A stretch of 64,000 nt of DNA from Aureococcus anophagefferens. Lineage: Eukaryota; Sar; Pelagophyceae; Pelagomonadales; Pelagomonadaceae. Shown here in pieces: positions 9,358-18,903 of this stretch (position 1 is its first letter; each line of letters starts with the position of its first letter). The stretch is taken from the NCBI RefSeq assembly GCF_000186865.1, contig NW_008705567.1, positions 1,501,457-1,565,456 of the forward strand, written 5' to 3'. A program made the translations under genes and the position numbers. The notes under the pieces are model-generated. The model was not told the DNA's origin and did no database searches. It saw only the letters and a list, made by a program, of their open reading frames with translations.

Positions 9358-12300
9358 ATGATGGAGCACCGACGCTCGTTTGCCAGCAAACGAGAGGACA
9401 ACCCATCGAAAACGATGGTGCCAACGGGCCATGCCGCGACGACGCCGGCGCGGCCGCCGTCGGCCGCGCGCGCGCGCGGCTCGCGCAGCGTCGAGGACAA
9501 GGCCAGCGACATCCTGGCCATGGCGCGGAGCCTCGTCGTGGACACGGCGAGCAAGCGCGGCGGCGGCCGGTCGCGCCCGCCGGCCGGCGCGACGACGTCG
9601 AAGAAGCGGCGGCCGGCCTCGGCGAAGCGCGACGGCGGCGGCGGCGACCCGTTGGCGGCGCCCGTCGCGAGCGCGGCCCAGGCCATGAGCCAGCTGCGCC
9701 AGCATCAGTGGAGCTCCGTCACGATGCAGCGCCTCGTGGCCTCGCAGGGCCTCGGCGCCGCCGAGCCGCCGGCGGCCTGGGAGGCGGACGACGACGACGT
9801 GGAGCCCCCGGCGCCCGCCGCGTCCAAGTTCGAGAGGAGCGCGAAGGCGCGCCGCGCGGCGTCGCCGAGGAGGCGCGCGCCCCGGAGCCCGCGGACGCCC
9901 GAGGCCGTCGCGCCGCCCTTCTTCGACCACGACGCGAACCTCGCGCCCGTGTCCTGGCACGCGCTCCACGGCGGCGCGCCCGCGCCGCCGGCGGCGGGCG
10001 CGCCGCCGCCGCGCGACGTCGCGGAGCTGCGCCAGGACTACGACGCGCGGTTCTCCGGCCTCCACGCCTACGGCGCCAGCGGCATGACGCGCCTCGAGGA
10101 GATGGTCGAGGCGGCGATGCAGGCGAGCGAGCGCGCGCACGCCGCGGCCAAGGCCGAGGCGCGCGCGCGGCGCCGGTCGCCGGGCGGCTCGCGCGCGCGG
10201 CCCCACGTCCAGTCGACGCGGTGCGCGGCGCTCCTCGCGCGGTCCGGCGCGCTCCACGTGACCTGCGCGGTCGCGTCGACGACGGACGCGTCCCTCTCCG
10301 TGTCCGCGGAGCGCGCCGCCGTGCTCCGCGCCGTCGCCGACGGCGACTCGGCCTTTTTGGGGCTCGTCGTCGCCGACGCGGCGAGCGACGAGCTGCCCGT
10401 GCCGGACGGCACCGCGCGCCAGGTGTTGGCGGAGTACGGCGACTTTCCCGTGTACCTCGTGAACCGGGACCTGCGCGCGCGGCGCATCACGACGCACGAG
10501 CTGTTCCCGCTGCGGCTGCCGCCGTCGCGCGCGCCGCCGGCGACGCGGCCGCCCATGGAGTCGGCGTTGCCGCCGACGGCGTCGGAGCTCGTCGACGCGT
10601 TCCTCCCTCCGGCGACGGCGCCGCGCGCGACGCGCGCGCTCCACTTCGACACGGAGCGGAGCGCGCGCCCGTCCGCGTTCGAACGGTCGTCGCGGCGGCC
10701 GTCGCGGCGGCCGCCGCCGTCGTCGAGCTCGGGCTCGCGGTCGCGGAGCCGGAGCGCCTCGGACTCGCGCAGCGGCTCGCGGAGCTCGGCGAGCCCCGAG
10801 GCGGCGCCGCCCGTCGCGAGGGCCGAGGCCGCGGCCTGGTCCGTCGACGACGTCGTCGCGTTCGTCGAGGCGACGCTGCGGAAGGACGCCTACTCGGCGA
10901 CGTTCCGCAAGGCCAAGGTCAACGGCGCGCTGCTCCTGCGGCTGGACGCGCGGGACCTCGAGGAGACGCTCGGCGTGGCCCACGGCCTCGACCGGCGGCG
11001 GCTCCAAGGCGCCGTCGCGCGGCTCGCGGAGCGGGGCCACAAAGGCTCGGCGAAGAAGCACGACCGCGCGCTCGGCGGCGACGCGGCCGCCGCGGACGAC
11101 CTCGACGCGTATCTGGGCAGCTTGGACAAGGACCGCGTCCGCGCGGTCGCGCGGCTCAAGGTCGCCTTCGACGCGCGCGCCGAGGGCGGCGAGCAGCCCG
11201 AGGACGGCGCGGACAGCGGCGACGAGGACGCGCGCCTCGACCTCGCCGGCTTCCGGGGCGCGCTCGCGGCGCTCGGGCGCGACCTCAACGCGCCGCACGT
11301 CCGCGAGTACCTCGACGGCGTCGACGGCCGGAGGCGGTTCCTCTTCCTCGACTTCGTCGACGCCTACGTGCTCCTCTTCGCGTCCGAGGACCCGGACCTG
11401 CGCATGTCGACTGGCGCGGCCGCCGCGATCGGCGACCGCGTCCGGCTCCTCAAGGGCGGCCACGTCGCCGTCGGCGGCGGCTCGAGCGACTCCGACGACT
11501 CGCCGCGCGACGCGCGCCGGACCCGGTCGCGCCGCGGCGCGTCGCGGCGCCGGCGCCGCGGGTCGTCGCCGTCGCCGTCCGAGAGCGGCGGCTCGCTCGA
11601 GGGCTGGGCGCCGACGAAGCGATCCTTCGCGGACGCGGCCCGGGCCGCGGACGCGACGCTCGGCAGCGTGCGGCGCCTCGCGGAGCTCAAGCAGAAGTTC
11701 GACCGCTTCGCCGTGGGCGACCGCGTCACGGGCAACGAGGCGCTCCAGGCGCTGACGGAGCTCGGGTCGACGCTGCCGCGGCGCGTCGCCGCGGCGTACT
11801 TCCGCGACCGCGGCTCCAACGGTTTCGCGCGCGACGTGACCTTCTTCGAGTTCCTGCGGGCCTTCGCGGCCCTCGAGCTCGAGGACGGGTCCCGGGAGCC
11901 CAAGCTCGGCCGGTCCCGGAGCCCGTCGTCGTCCGCGGACTCGCGCGCGTCCGTCGACCGCGCCGTCGCGCGCCTCGCGCGCGGCGCCTTCGACAAGCCG
12001 GCCTACAGACGGCCCCTGGAGCCCACGGCGAGGCGCACGCGGCGCCGGGAGCGCGAGCGCCACCACCGCGAGCTCGCGCGGCGCCGCGACCGGAGCGACT
12101 CGGACGACTCGCGCGACCGCCGCGCGTCGCGGCGGCGCCGGAGCCCGAGCCCGGACAGCCCGCCCGCGCGGTCCCGGTCCCGGCGGGCCGCGTTCCGCGC
12201 CGGCGACCGCGTCCGGGCCCAGTACCGCGGCCGGTCCAAGTTCTACCCGGGCAAGGTCGGCAAGGTCCACGCGGACGGCACGCTCGACGTCGACTACGAC

Positions 12301-15300
12301 GACGGCGAGCGCGAGGCGCGCGTGGACCCGGCGCTCGTCGAGAAGCGCGACGACGACTCCGACGACGGCCGGCGGCCGCGGGGCCGGGGCCTCCGCGAGG
12401 GCGCCAAGGTCGAGGCGCGCTACCGCGGCCGCTCCAAGTACTACAAGGGCAAGATCGCGCGCGCGCGCGGCGACGGCACGTTTGACATCGACTACGACGA
12501 CGGCGAGAAGGAGACGCGCGTCCTGGAGGAGTACATCAAGGCCGCCGACTCGGACTCGGACGACGACCGGCGCCGCGGCGGCAAGCTCGCCGTCGGCGAC
12601 AAGGTCGAGGCGCGGTACAAGGGCCGGTCCAAGTTCTACGCGGGCAAGATCGCGCGCGTCCACGCGGACGGGACCTTCGACATCGACTACGACGACGGCG
12701 AGAAGGAGACGCGCGTCGAGGAGCGGCTCATCCGCGCTAAGGAGGGCGGCTCGTCCGGCCGCGGCCGCCTCCGCGAGGGCGCGAAGGTGGAAGCTCGCTA
12801 CCGCGGCCGCTCCAAGTACTACAAGGGCAAGATCGCGCGGGACCGCGGCGACGGGACCTTCGACATCGACTACGACGACGGCGAGAAGGAGACGCGCGTG
12901 CTCGAGGAGTACATCAAGGGCGCGGACTCGGACTCGGACGACGACCGGCGCGGCGGCGACCGGCGCGGCGGCGACCGCCTCAGCGTCGGGGACAAGGTCG
13001 AGGCGCGCTACCGCGGCCGGTCCAAGTACTACCCGGGCAAGATCGCGCGCGTGCACTCCGATGGCACCTTCGACATCGATTACGACGACGGAGAAAAGGA
13101 GCGCAACGTCGACAAAGAGTACGTCAAGTCGACGGGCGGCTCCGGCGGCGGCCGCGGCCGCCTGCGCGAGGGCGCGAAAGTCGAGGCGCGGTACCGGGGC
13201 CGGTCCAAGTACTACAAGGGCAAGATTTCCCGAGATCGCGGCGACGGCACGTTCGACGTCGACTACGACGACGGAGAAAAGGAGACGCGCGTGCTCGAGG
13301 AGTACATCAAGGGCATGGACTCGGACTCCGACGACGACCGGCGCGGCGGGAGCCTGCGCGTCGGCGACAAGGTCGAGGCGCAGTACAAAGGCCGCTCGAA
13401 GAAGTACCCCGGGCAGATCGCGCGCGTTCATTCGGACGGCACCTACGACGTCGACTACGACGACGGCGAGAAGGAGAAGCGCGTCGAGGAGCGGCTCATC
13501 CACAAGCTCGGCGGCGGCTCCTCGAGCCGCGGCCGCCTCCGCGAGGGCGCCAAGGTGGAGGCGCGGTACCGGGGCCGGTCCAAGTACTACAAGGGCAAGA
13601 TTTCCCGAGATCGCGGCGACGGCACGTTCGACATCGATTACGACGACGGCGAGAAGGAGACGCGCGTGCTCGAGGAGTACATCAAGGGCATGGACTCCGA
13701 CGACGAGGACGACCGACGGCGCGGCGGCGACCGCCTCGGCGTCGGGGACAAGGTCGAGGCGCGCTATCGCGGACGGTCCAAGTACTACGCCGGGAAGATC
13801 GCCCGCGTGCACTCGGATGGCACCTTCGACATCGATTACGACGATGGTGAGAAGGAGCGGAACGTCGACAAGGAATACATCAAGTCCATGGGTGGCGGCT
13901 CTTCCAGCCGCGCCCGCCTGCGCGAGGGCGCGAAAGTCGAGGCTCGCTACCGCGGCCGGTCGAAGTACTACAAGGGCAAGATCTCTCGGGCTCGCGGCGA
14001 CGGGACCTTCGACATCGACTACGACGACGGCGAAAAAGAAACGCGCGTGCTCGAGGAGTACATCAAAGCTCTCGGCGGCGGCGGCAGCCGGAGCCCGAGC
14101 CCGAGCCGCGGCCGGCTGCGCGAGGGCGCCAAGGTCGAGGCGCGGTACCGCGGCCGGTCCAAGTTCTACCCGGGCAAGATTTCGCGCGACCGCGGCGACG
14201 GCACGTTCGACATCGACTACGACGACGGCGAGAAGGAGACGCGGGTCCTCGAGGAGTACATCAAGGCCGTCGGAGGCCGCGACCGAAGCCCGAGCCCGGC
14301 CCGCGGGAGCTCGTCTCGGCGCGGGCGCCTGCGCGAGGGCGCGAAGGTGGAAGCTCGCTACCGCGGCCGGTCCAAGTACTACAAGGGCAAGATCTCTCGG
14401 GACCGCGGCGACGGCACGTTTGACATCGACTACGATGATGGCGAGAAGGAGACCCGGGTCTTGGAGGAGTACATCAAGGGCATGGATTCGGACTCGGACG
14501 ACGACCGGCGCGGCGGCGGCAAGCTCGACGTCGGAGACAAGGTCGAGGCGCGCTACCGGGGCCGGTCCAAGTACTACCCCGGGAAGATCGCCCGCGTCCG
14601 CGGCGATGGCACCTTTGATGTCGACTACGACGACGGCGAGAAAGAGACGCGCGTGTTGGAGGAGTACATCAAGTCGACGGGTGGCTCTAGCGGTAGCCGC
14701 GGCCGGCTGCGCGAGGGCGCCAAGGTCGAAGCTCGCTACCGCGGCCGGTCCAAGTACTGCAAGGGCCGTATCGCGCGGGATCGCGGCGACGGGACCTTTG
14801 ACATCGACTACGACGACGGCGAGAAGGAGACGCGCGTGCTCGAGGAGTACATCAAGGGCTTGGACTCTGACGACGACGACCGGCGCTCCGGAGGCAGCCT
14901 CGGCGAGGGCGACAAGGTCGAGGCGCGCTACCGCGGCCGCGAGAAATACTACCCCGGGAAGATCTCGCGCGACCGCGGCGACGGCACCTTCGATATTGCA
15001 TACGACGACGGCGAGCGCGAGACGCGAGTCGAGGAGAAGCTCATCCGCAAGCTCGGCGGCTCCTCCTCGAGCCGCGGCCGCCTGCGCGAGGGCGCGAAAG
15101 TCGAGGCTCGCTACCGCGGCCGGTCGAAGTACTACAAGGGCCGTATCGCGCGGGATCGCGGCGACGGGACCTTTGACATCGACTACGACGACGGCGAGAA
15201 GGAGACGCGCGTGCTCGAGGAGTACATCAAGGGCTTGGACTCTGACGACGACGACCGGCGCTCCGGAGGCAGCCTCGGCGAGGGCGACAAGGTCGAGGCG

Positions 15301-17394
15301 CGCTACCGCGGCCGCGAGAAATACTACCCCGGGAAGATCTCGCGCGACCGCGGCGACGGCACCTTCGATATTGCATACGACGACGGCGAGCGCGAGACGC
15401 GAGTCGAGGAGAAGCTCATCCGCAAGCTCGGCGGCTCCTCCTCGAGCCGCGGCCGCCTGCGCGAGGGCGCGAAAGTCGAGGCTCGCTACCGCGGCCGGTC
15501 GAAGTACTACAAGGGCAAGATCTCTCGGGATCGCGGCGACGGGACCTTCGACATCGACTACGACGACGGCGAGAAGGAGACGCGCGTGCTCGAGGAGTAC
15601 ATCAAAGCTCTCGGCGGCGGCGGGAGCCGGAGCCCGAGCCCGAGCCGCGGCCGGCTGCGCGAGGGCGCCAAGGTCGAGGCGCGGTACCGCGGCCGGTCCA
15701 AGTTCTACCCGGGCAAGATTTCGCGCGACCGAGGCGACGGCACCTTCGACATCGACTACGACGACGGCGAGAAGGAGACGCGGGTCCTCGAGGAGTACAT
15801 CAAGGCCGTCGGAGGCCGCGACAGCAGTCCTGCGCGTGGTCGCCTGCGCGAGGGAGCCAAGGTCGAAGCTCGCTACCGCGGTCGGTCCAAGTACTACAAG
15901 GGCAAGATCTCGCGCGACCGCGGCGACGGCACGTTTGACATCGACTACGATGATGGCGAGAAGGAGACGCGCGTATTGGAGGAGTACATCAAGGGCATGG
16001 ATTCCGACGACGACCGCCGCTCCGGCGGCCGAGGCCGACTGCGGGAAGGCGCCAAGGTTGAGGCGCGCTACCGGGGCCGCTCGAAATACTACCCCGGGCG
16101 CATCGCCCGAGACCGGGGCGACGGGACCTTCGACATCGACTACGATGACGGCGAGAAGGAGACCCGCGTGCTCGAGGAGTACATCAAGGGCGGAGATTCG
16201 GACGACGATCGCGGCTCCTCGAGCCGAGGCCGGCTGCGCGAGGGCGCCAAGGTCGAGGCGCGGTACCGCGGCCGATCGAAGTTCTACCCGGGCAAGATCT
16301 CGCGCGACCGCGGTGATGGCACGTTCGACGTCGATTACGACGACGGCGAGAAGGAGACGCGCGTGCTCGAGGAGTACATCAAGGCCGCGGGCGGCGGCGG
16401 CGACAGCCCGCGCCGAGGTCGCCTGCGCGAGGGCGCCAAGGTCGAGGCGCGCTACCGGGGGCGGTCGAAGTACTGCCCCGGCCGCATCGCGCGGGACAGA
16501 GGCGACGGCACCTTCGACGTCGATTACGACGACGGAGAAAAGGAGACGCGCGTCGTGGAAGAGTACATCAAGGAAGTCGGAGGCCGCGATAGCAGTCCCG
16601 CGCGTGGTCGCCTGCGCGAGGGCGCCAAGGTCGAGGCGCGGTACCGGGGGCGGTCGAAATACTACCCCGGCCGCATCTCCCGAGATCGCGGCGACGGCAC
16701 GTTCGACGTCGACTACGACGACGGCGAGAAGGAGACGCGCGTGCTCGAGGAGTACATCAAGCCCATGGTTTCGCCGCGCGCGGGCGGCGGCCGCGGGAAC
16801 CAGGACGGGTTCACGGTGGGCGAGAAGATCGAGGCCATGTACAAGGGCCGGTCGAAGTGGTACCCCGGCCGCATCTCGCGGGACCGCAACGACGGGACCT
16901 ACGACATCGACTACGACGACGGCGAGCGGGAGACGCGCGTCTCGGAGGAGTACATCCGCTCCGCCGGCGGCACGCGCGTCGGCGACCACCGCGGGAGCCC
17001 GCGCTCGAACCGGCTCCAGGAGGGCGCCAGGGTCGAGGCGCGCTACCGCGGCCGCTCCAAGTACTACCCCGGCCGCATCTCGAGGGACCGGGGCGACGGC
17101 ACCTTCGACATCGACTACGACGACGGCGAGAAGGAGACGCGCGTCTTGGAGGAGTACGTCAAGTCCGCGGGCGGCGGCGGCGACGACGGCGGCGGCGGCA
17201 TGCGCGTCGGCGAGAGCATCGAAGCGCGCTACCGCGGCCGGTCGAAGTACTACCCGGGCAAGATCGGCCGCGTCCACTCCGACGGCACCTTCGACATCGA
17301 CTACGACGACGGCGAGAAGGAGCGCGGCGTCCAGAGGCACCTCATCCGGTCCATGGAGCGGCCGAGCTCCAACGCCATGTCGTCGCTCGATTAA
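9358..17394 (+). CDS. Giant SAM-domain protein with 27 tandem Tudor-like repeats
   Basis: A single uninterrupted exon encodes about 2,678 residues from ATG 9358. An in-frame ATG at 9277 overlaps the start codon of the divergent methyltransferase and is less likely. The N-terminal third is basic and disordered, with a SAM domain at about bases 10834-11030 (WSVDDVVAFVEATL) and EF-hand-like helices. RS/SR-rich linkers precede the repeats. From 12190 the protein consists of 27 units of about 60 residues built on EGAKVEARYRGRSKYYKGKI and DGTFDIDYDDGEKETRV, which is a Tudor-knot/Agenet-like barrel. Linkers alternate between acidic DSDSDDD and Ser/Arg types. Such modules often bind methylated histones or RNA; here the ligand is unknown. 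Confidence 0.85.
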   Translation: MMEHRRSFASKREDNPSKTMVPTGHAATTPARPPSAARARGSRSVEDKASDILAMARSLVVDTASKRGGGRSRPPAGATTSKKRRPASAKRDGGGGDPLAAPVASAAQAMSQLRQHQWSSVTMQRLVASQGLGAAEPPAAWEADDDDVEPPAPAASKFERSAKARRAASPRRRAPRSPRTPEAVAPPFFDHDANLAPVSWHALHGGAPAPPAAGAPPPRDVAELRQDYDARFSGLHAYGASGMTRLEEMVEAAMQASERAHAAAKAEARARRRSPGGSRARPHVQSTRCAALLARSGALHVTCAVASTTDASLSVSAERAAVLRAVADGDSAFLGLVVADAASDELPVPDGTARQVLAEYGDFPVYLVNRDLRARRITTHELFPLRLPPSRAPPATRPPMESALPPTASELVDAFLPPATAPRATRALHFDTERSARPSAFERSSRRPSRRPPPSSSSGSRSRSRSASDSRSGSRSSASPEAAPPVARAEAAAWSVDDVVAFVEATLRKDAYSATFRKAKVNGALLLRLDARDLEETLGVAHGLDRRRLQGAVARLAERGHKGSAKKHDRALGGDAAAADDLDAYLGSLDKDRVRAVARLKVAFDARAEGGEQPEDGADSGDEDARLDLAGFRGALAALGRDLNAPHVREYLDGVDGRRRFLFLDFVDAYVLLFASEDPDLRMSTGAAAAIGDRVRLLKGGHVAVGGGSSDSDDSPRDARRTRSRRGASRRRRRGSSPSPSESGGSLEGWAPTKRSFADAARAADATLGSVRRLAELKQKFDRFAVGDRVTGNEALQALTELGSTLPRRVAAAYFRDRGSNGFARDVTFFEFLRAFAALELEDGSREPKLGRSRSPSSSADSRASVDRAVARLARGAFDKPAYRRPLEPTARRTRRRERERHHRELARRRDRSDSDDSRDRRASRRRRSPSPDSPPARSRSRRAAFRAGDRVRAQYRGRSKFYPGKVGKVHADGTLDVDYDDGEREARVDPALVEKRDDDSDDGRRPRGRGLREGAKVEARYRGRSKYYKGKIARARGDGTFDIDYDDGEKETRVLEEYIKAADSDSDDDRRRGGKLAVGDKVEARYKGRSKFYAGKIARVHADGTFDIDYDDGEKETRVEERLIRAKEGGSSGRGRLREGAKVEARYRGRSKYYKGKIARDRGDGTFDIDYDDGEKETRVLEEYIKGADSDSDDDRRGGDRRGGDRLSVGDKVEARYRGRSKYYPGKIARVHSDGTFDIDYDDGEKERNVDKEYVKSTGGSGGGRGRLREGAKVEARYRGRSKYYKGKISRDRGDGTFDVDYDDGEKETRVLEEYIKGMDSDSDDDRRGGSLRVGDKVEAQYKGRSKKYPGQIARVHSDGTYDVDYDDGEKEKRVEERLIHKLGGGSSSRGRLREGAKVEARYRGRSKYYKGKISRDRGDGTFDIDYDDGEKETRVLEEYIKGMDSDDEDDRRRGGDRLGVGDKVEARYRGRSKYYAGKIARVHSDGTFDIDYDDGEKERNVDKEYIKSMGGGSSSRARLREGAKVEARYRGRSKYYKGKISRARGDGTFDIDYDDGEKETRVLEEYIKALGGGGSRSPSPSRGRLREGAKVEARYRGRSKFYPGKISRDRGDGTFDIDYDDGEKETRVLEEYIKAVGGRDRSPSPARGSSSRRGRLREGAKVEARYRGRSKYYKGKISRDRGDGTFDIDYDDGEKETRVLEEYIKGMDSDSDDDRRGGGKLDVGDKVEARYRGRSKYYPGKIARVRGDGTFDVDYDDGEKETRVLEEYIKSTGGSSGSRGRLREGAKVEARYRGRSKYCKGRIARDRGDGTFDIDYDDGEKETRVLEEYIKGLDSDDDDRRSGGSLGEGDKVEARYRGREKYYPGKISRDRGDGTFDIAYDDGERETRVEEKLIRKLGGSSSSRGRLREGAKVEARYRGRSKYYKGRIARDRGDGTFDIDYDDGEKETRVLEEYIKGLDSDDDDRRSGGSLGEGDKVEARYRGREKYYPGKISRDRGDGTFDIAYDDGERETRVEEKLIRKLGGSSSSRGRLREGAKVEARYRGRSKYYKGKISRDRGDGTFDIDYDDGEKETRVLEEYIKALGGGGSRSPSPSRGRLREGAKVEARYRGRSKFYPGKISRDRGDGTFDIDYDDGEKETRVLEEYIKAVGGRDSSPARGRLREGAKVEARYRGRSKYYKGKISRDRGDGTFDIDYDDGEKETRVLEEYIKGMDSDDDRRSGGRGRLREGAKVEARYRGRSKYYPGRIARDRGDGTFDIDYDDGEKETRVLEEYIKGGDSDDDRGSSSRGRLREGAKVEARYRGRSKFYPGKISRDRGDGTFDVDYDDGEKETRVLEEYIKAAGGGGDSPRRGRLREGAKVEARYRGRSKYCPGRIARDRGDGTFDVDYDDGEKETRVVEEYIKEVGGRDSSPARGRLREGAKVEARYRGRSKYYPGRISRDRGDGTFDVDYDDGEKETRVLEEYIKPMVSPRAGGGRGNQDGFTVGEKIEAMYKGRSKWYPGRISRDRNDGTYDIDYDDGERETRVSEEYIRSAGGTRVGDHRGSPRSNRLQEGARVEARYRGRSKYYPGRISRDRGDGTFDIDYDDGEKETRVLEEYVKSAGGGGDDGGGGMRVGESIEARYRGRSKYYPGKIGRVHSDGTFDIDYDDGEKERGVQRHLIRSMERPSSNAMSSLD
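12190..17360 (+). repeat. Coding tandem repeat array, 27 Tudor-like units
   Basis: Units of about 180-210 bp differ mainly in their linkers. Many alternate as A/B pairs (EGAKVEARY and VGDKVEARY types). A block of two units at about 14706-15080 recurs almost base for base 375 bp further on, including the variants DIAYDDGE and GREKYYPG. This marks a very recent in-frame duplication. The array is prone to copy-number change and assembly collapse. Confidence 0.95.
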
Positions 17395-17396
17395 AC

Positions 17397-18620
17397 TTAG
17401 TTGTGTTGTTTTCGCCGTTTCCGGGGCTCCGCGGGAGCGTCCGGCGCCGGGACCTCGCGCTCGCGCCGCCGCGGCGGCTCGTCCTCCTCGCCGACGCGCG
17501 CGGCGCAGCCGCACGCGACCAGGTCGACGAGCGGCGCGGTCGAGGCCGGGTCGAAGTCGACGACGGTCAAGCGGACGGCGTGGCGCGTGCCGACGCGCGA
17601 GAACGGGTAGGCGAGCTCCCTCGCGTCGCCGGCGCCGCGCGCGGCCTCCGCCGGCCGCGCCGCCGCGGCGCCGGTCCGGAACGCCGCGAGTCCCGGGCGG
17701 CTCATCTTCCCCAGGGCCGCCGCGGGGAACTCGCGCACGCCCGACGGCCGGTGGTCGAGCCAGCAGTTGACGAGGAACGTCACGCGCCGCTCCGCCGCGG
17801 GGGACCGCCGGAGATCGAGCCTGCGTGGAATTCAACCGCTGGTTTGGGTGGTCCTGACCAAACTTCTCTAGCTCGGTCAAATCGACGTCGATTCGGCTGA
17901 TGTTTGGACGAATCGATTGCTCTCATTGAGTTCTCGAAGCACAGCAGAAAAACTCGCGTCGACACGGTCGCATACGCGCACATTGAAGTCGGGTTGAAGA
18001 TTTGAATTCCACGCGGGATCGAGCGGCGCGCCGTGGAGCTTCCGGCCGTCGAAGCAGAGGTGGTTCCCGCGCGCCGGGTAGCACGCCGCGCCCTCGCCGA
18101 TGGGCTCGTCGGAGATGGCGCCCGTGAACGAGTCGGGCCGCCGGTCGAGGACGACCGTCGGCGCGCCGCCGTCCGTGAGATAGGTGACGGTCGACAGCTG
18201 CGGGAAGACGTAGAAGCCGTGGAGCGCGTGCGCGCGCTCGTCCTTGTCCCAGTGGAAGCAGACCTGCTTCGCGTCGTCGGCGCCCGCCGTCGGGTCCTTG
18301 ACCTGGACCCACCACTCCGCGCCCGACCGCGCCGCGCGCGCGAACGGGGACGCGCCGCAGTGGCGCTCGAAGACCGCGAGCGCGAGCGCCTCGAGCGCGC
18401 AGCGCGGCGCCGCGGCCGCGCCGATCCAGAACGTGTCCTGCGTGATCAGCGGCGAGTTGGCCAGGGCGCAGTCCCGCAGGAGCTCCCCGTGTTGTGTGTC
18501 GTCGAGCTGCAGCGCGCCTTCGAGGCACCGCGTGCCCAGGTCGAGGTCCGCGGTCGTGCCTTCGATGGTGCCGTCGTGCGCGAGGTTGACGAAGAAGTCG
18601 TCGTCGAGGCAGTCGTCCAT
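17397..18620 (-). CDS. 2OG-Fe(II) oxygenase-like protein, two exons
   Basis: Exon 1 is 18620-18025 and exon 2 is 17820-17397, giving 339 residues. Iron ligands are visible as HWD in VCFHWDKDE and His in GRKLHGAP. The Arg of RRVTFLVNCWLDHRP, just after the splice junction, fits the 2OG-binding position, so the intron splits the catalytic core and must be removed. The start MDDCLDDDFFVNL at 18620 is preferred; the upstream frame runs into a minisatellite. The intron is an inverted-repeat element unrelated in sequence to the 191-bp family. The gene ends two bases from the Tudor-repeat gene. Substrate is unknown. Confidence 0.8.
17821..18015 (-). mobile_element. Introner-like element of a second family (195 bp) in the 2OG oxygenase gene
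   Basis: The two ends carry the perfect 13-bp inverted repeat GCGTGGAATTCAA (bases 17823-17835 on the plus strand, complement near 18003-18015). Read on the coding strand, GCTCGATCC precedes the element and GCTCGATCT follows it, an 8-of-9 direct repeat. The intron is 17821-18024 (204 bp), with a GC donor in the first target copy and a CAG acceptor at the element end. It is AT-richer than the flanks and has no coding capacity. It has no interior similarity to the 191-bp elements. Confidence 0.88.
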
Positions 18621-18639
18621 CGTGTCGTTGCGACGCGAC

Positions 18640-18752
18640 GGCGCCGCTGGTGATGGTCTCCTCGACGCCGCTGGTGATGGTCTCCTCGACGGCGCGCCGA
18701 TGGTGGTCTCCTCGACGGCGCGCCGATGGTGGTCTCCTCGACGGCGCTGGTG
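18640..18752. repeat. Minisatellite, about five units of 24-26 bp
   Basis: Tandem units contain TGGTCTCCTCGACGG, with spacers CGCCGCTGGTGA or CGCGCCGATGG. The array lies just upstream of the minus-strand start at 18620, in the presumed promoter or 5' UTR of the oxygenase gene. Both the plus and minus frames read through it, which is a repeat artefact, not evidence of coding. Confidence 0.85.
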
Positions 18753-18903
18753 TCCAAGCCTGAGAGCTACCACAGCTCGCCGAATGCATCTCGAATGCAC
18801 CATCGTATGTTGAAGTCAACGAGCAGTACGGGATAACCAAATCGCGATCCACGCGGCGCCGCAAGTCAAACGAGTTCCGATTTAGGCCGCCCCGCCTCGG
18901 CCC

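Noticed and set aside
12482..17770. Second plus-strand frame of 1,762 codons inside the repeat array
   Set aside because: Its Arg/Thr/Ser-rich peptide is the frame-shifted reading of the same repeats, lacks a domain and runs beyond the real stop.
9352..17880. Minus-strand open frame of 2,842 codons opposite the Tudor-repeat gene
   Set aside because: It is a shadow of the GC-rich repeat gene. The translation is repetitive Val/Leu/Ala with no domain, and the plus frame encodes clear Tudor-like units.
18446..18803. Arg/His-rich N-terminal extension of the 2OG oxygenase frame
   Set aside because: It is translation of the 24-26-bp minisatellite. The protein-like sequence begins at MDDCLDDDFFVNL.
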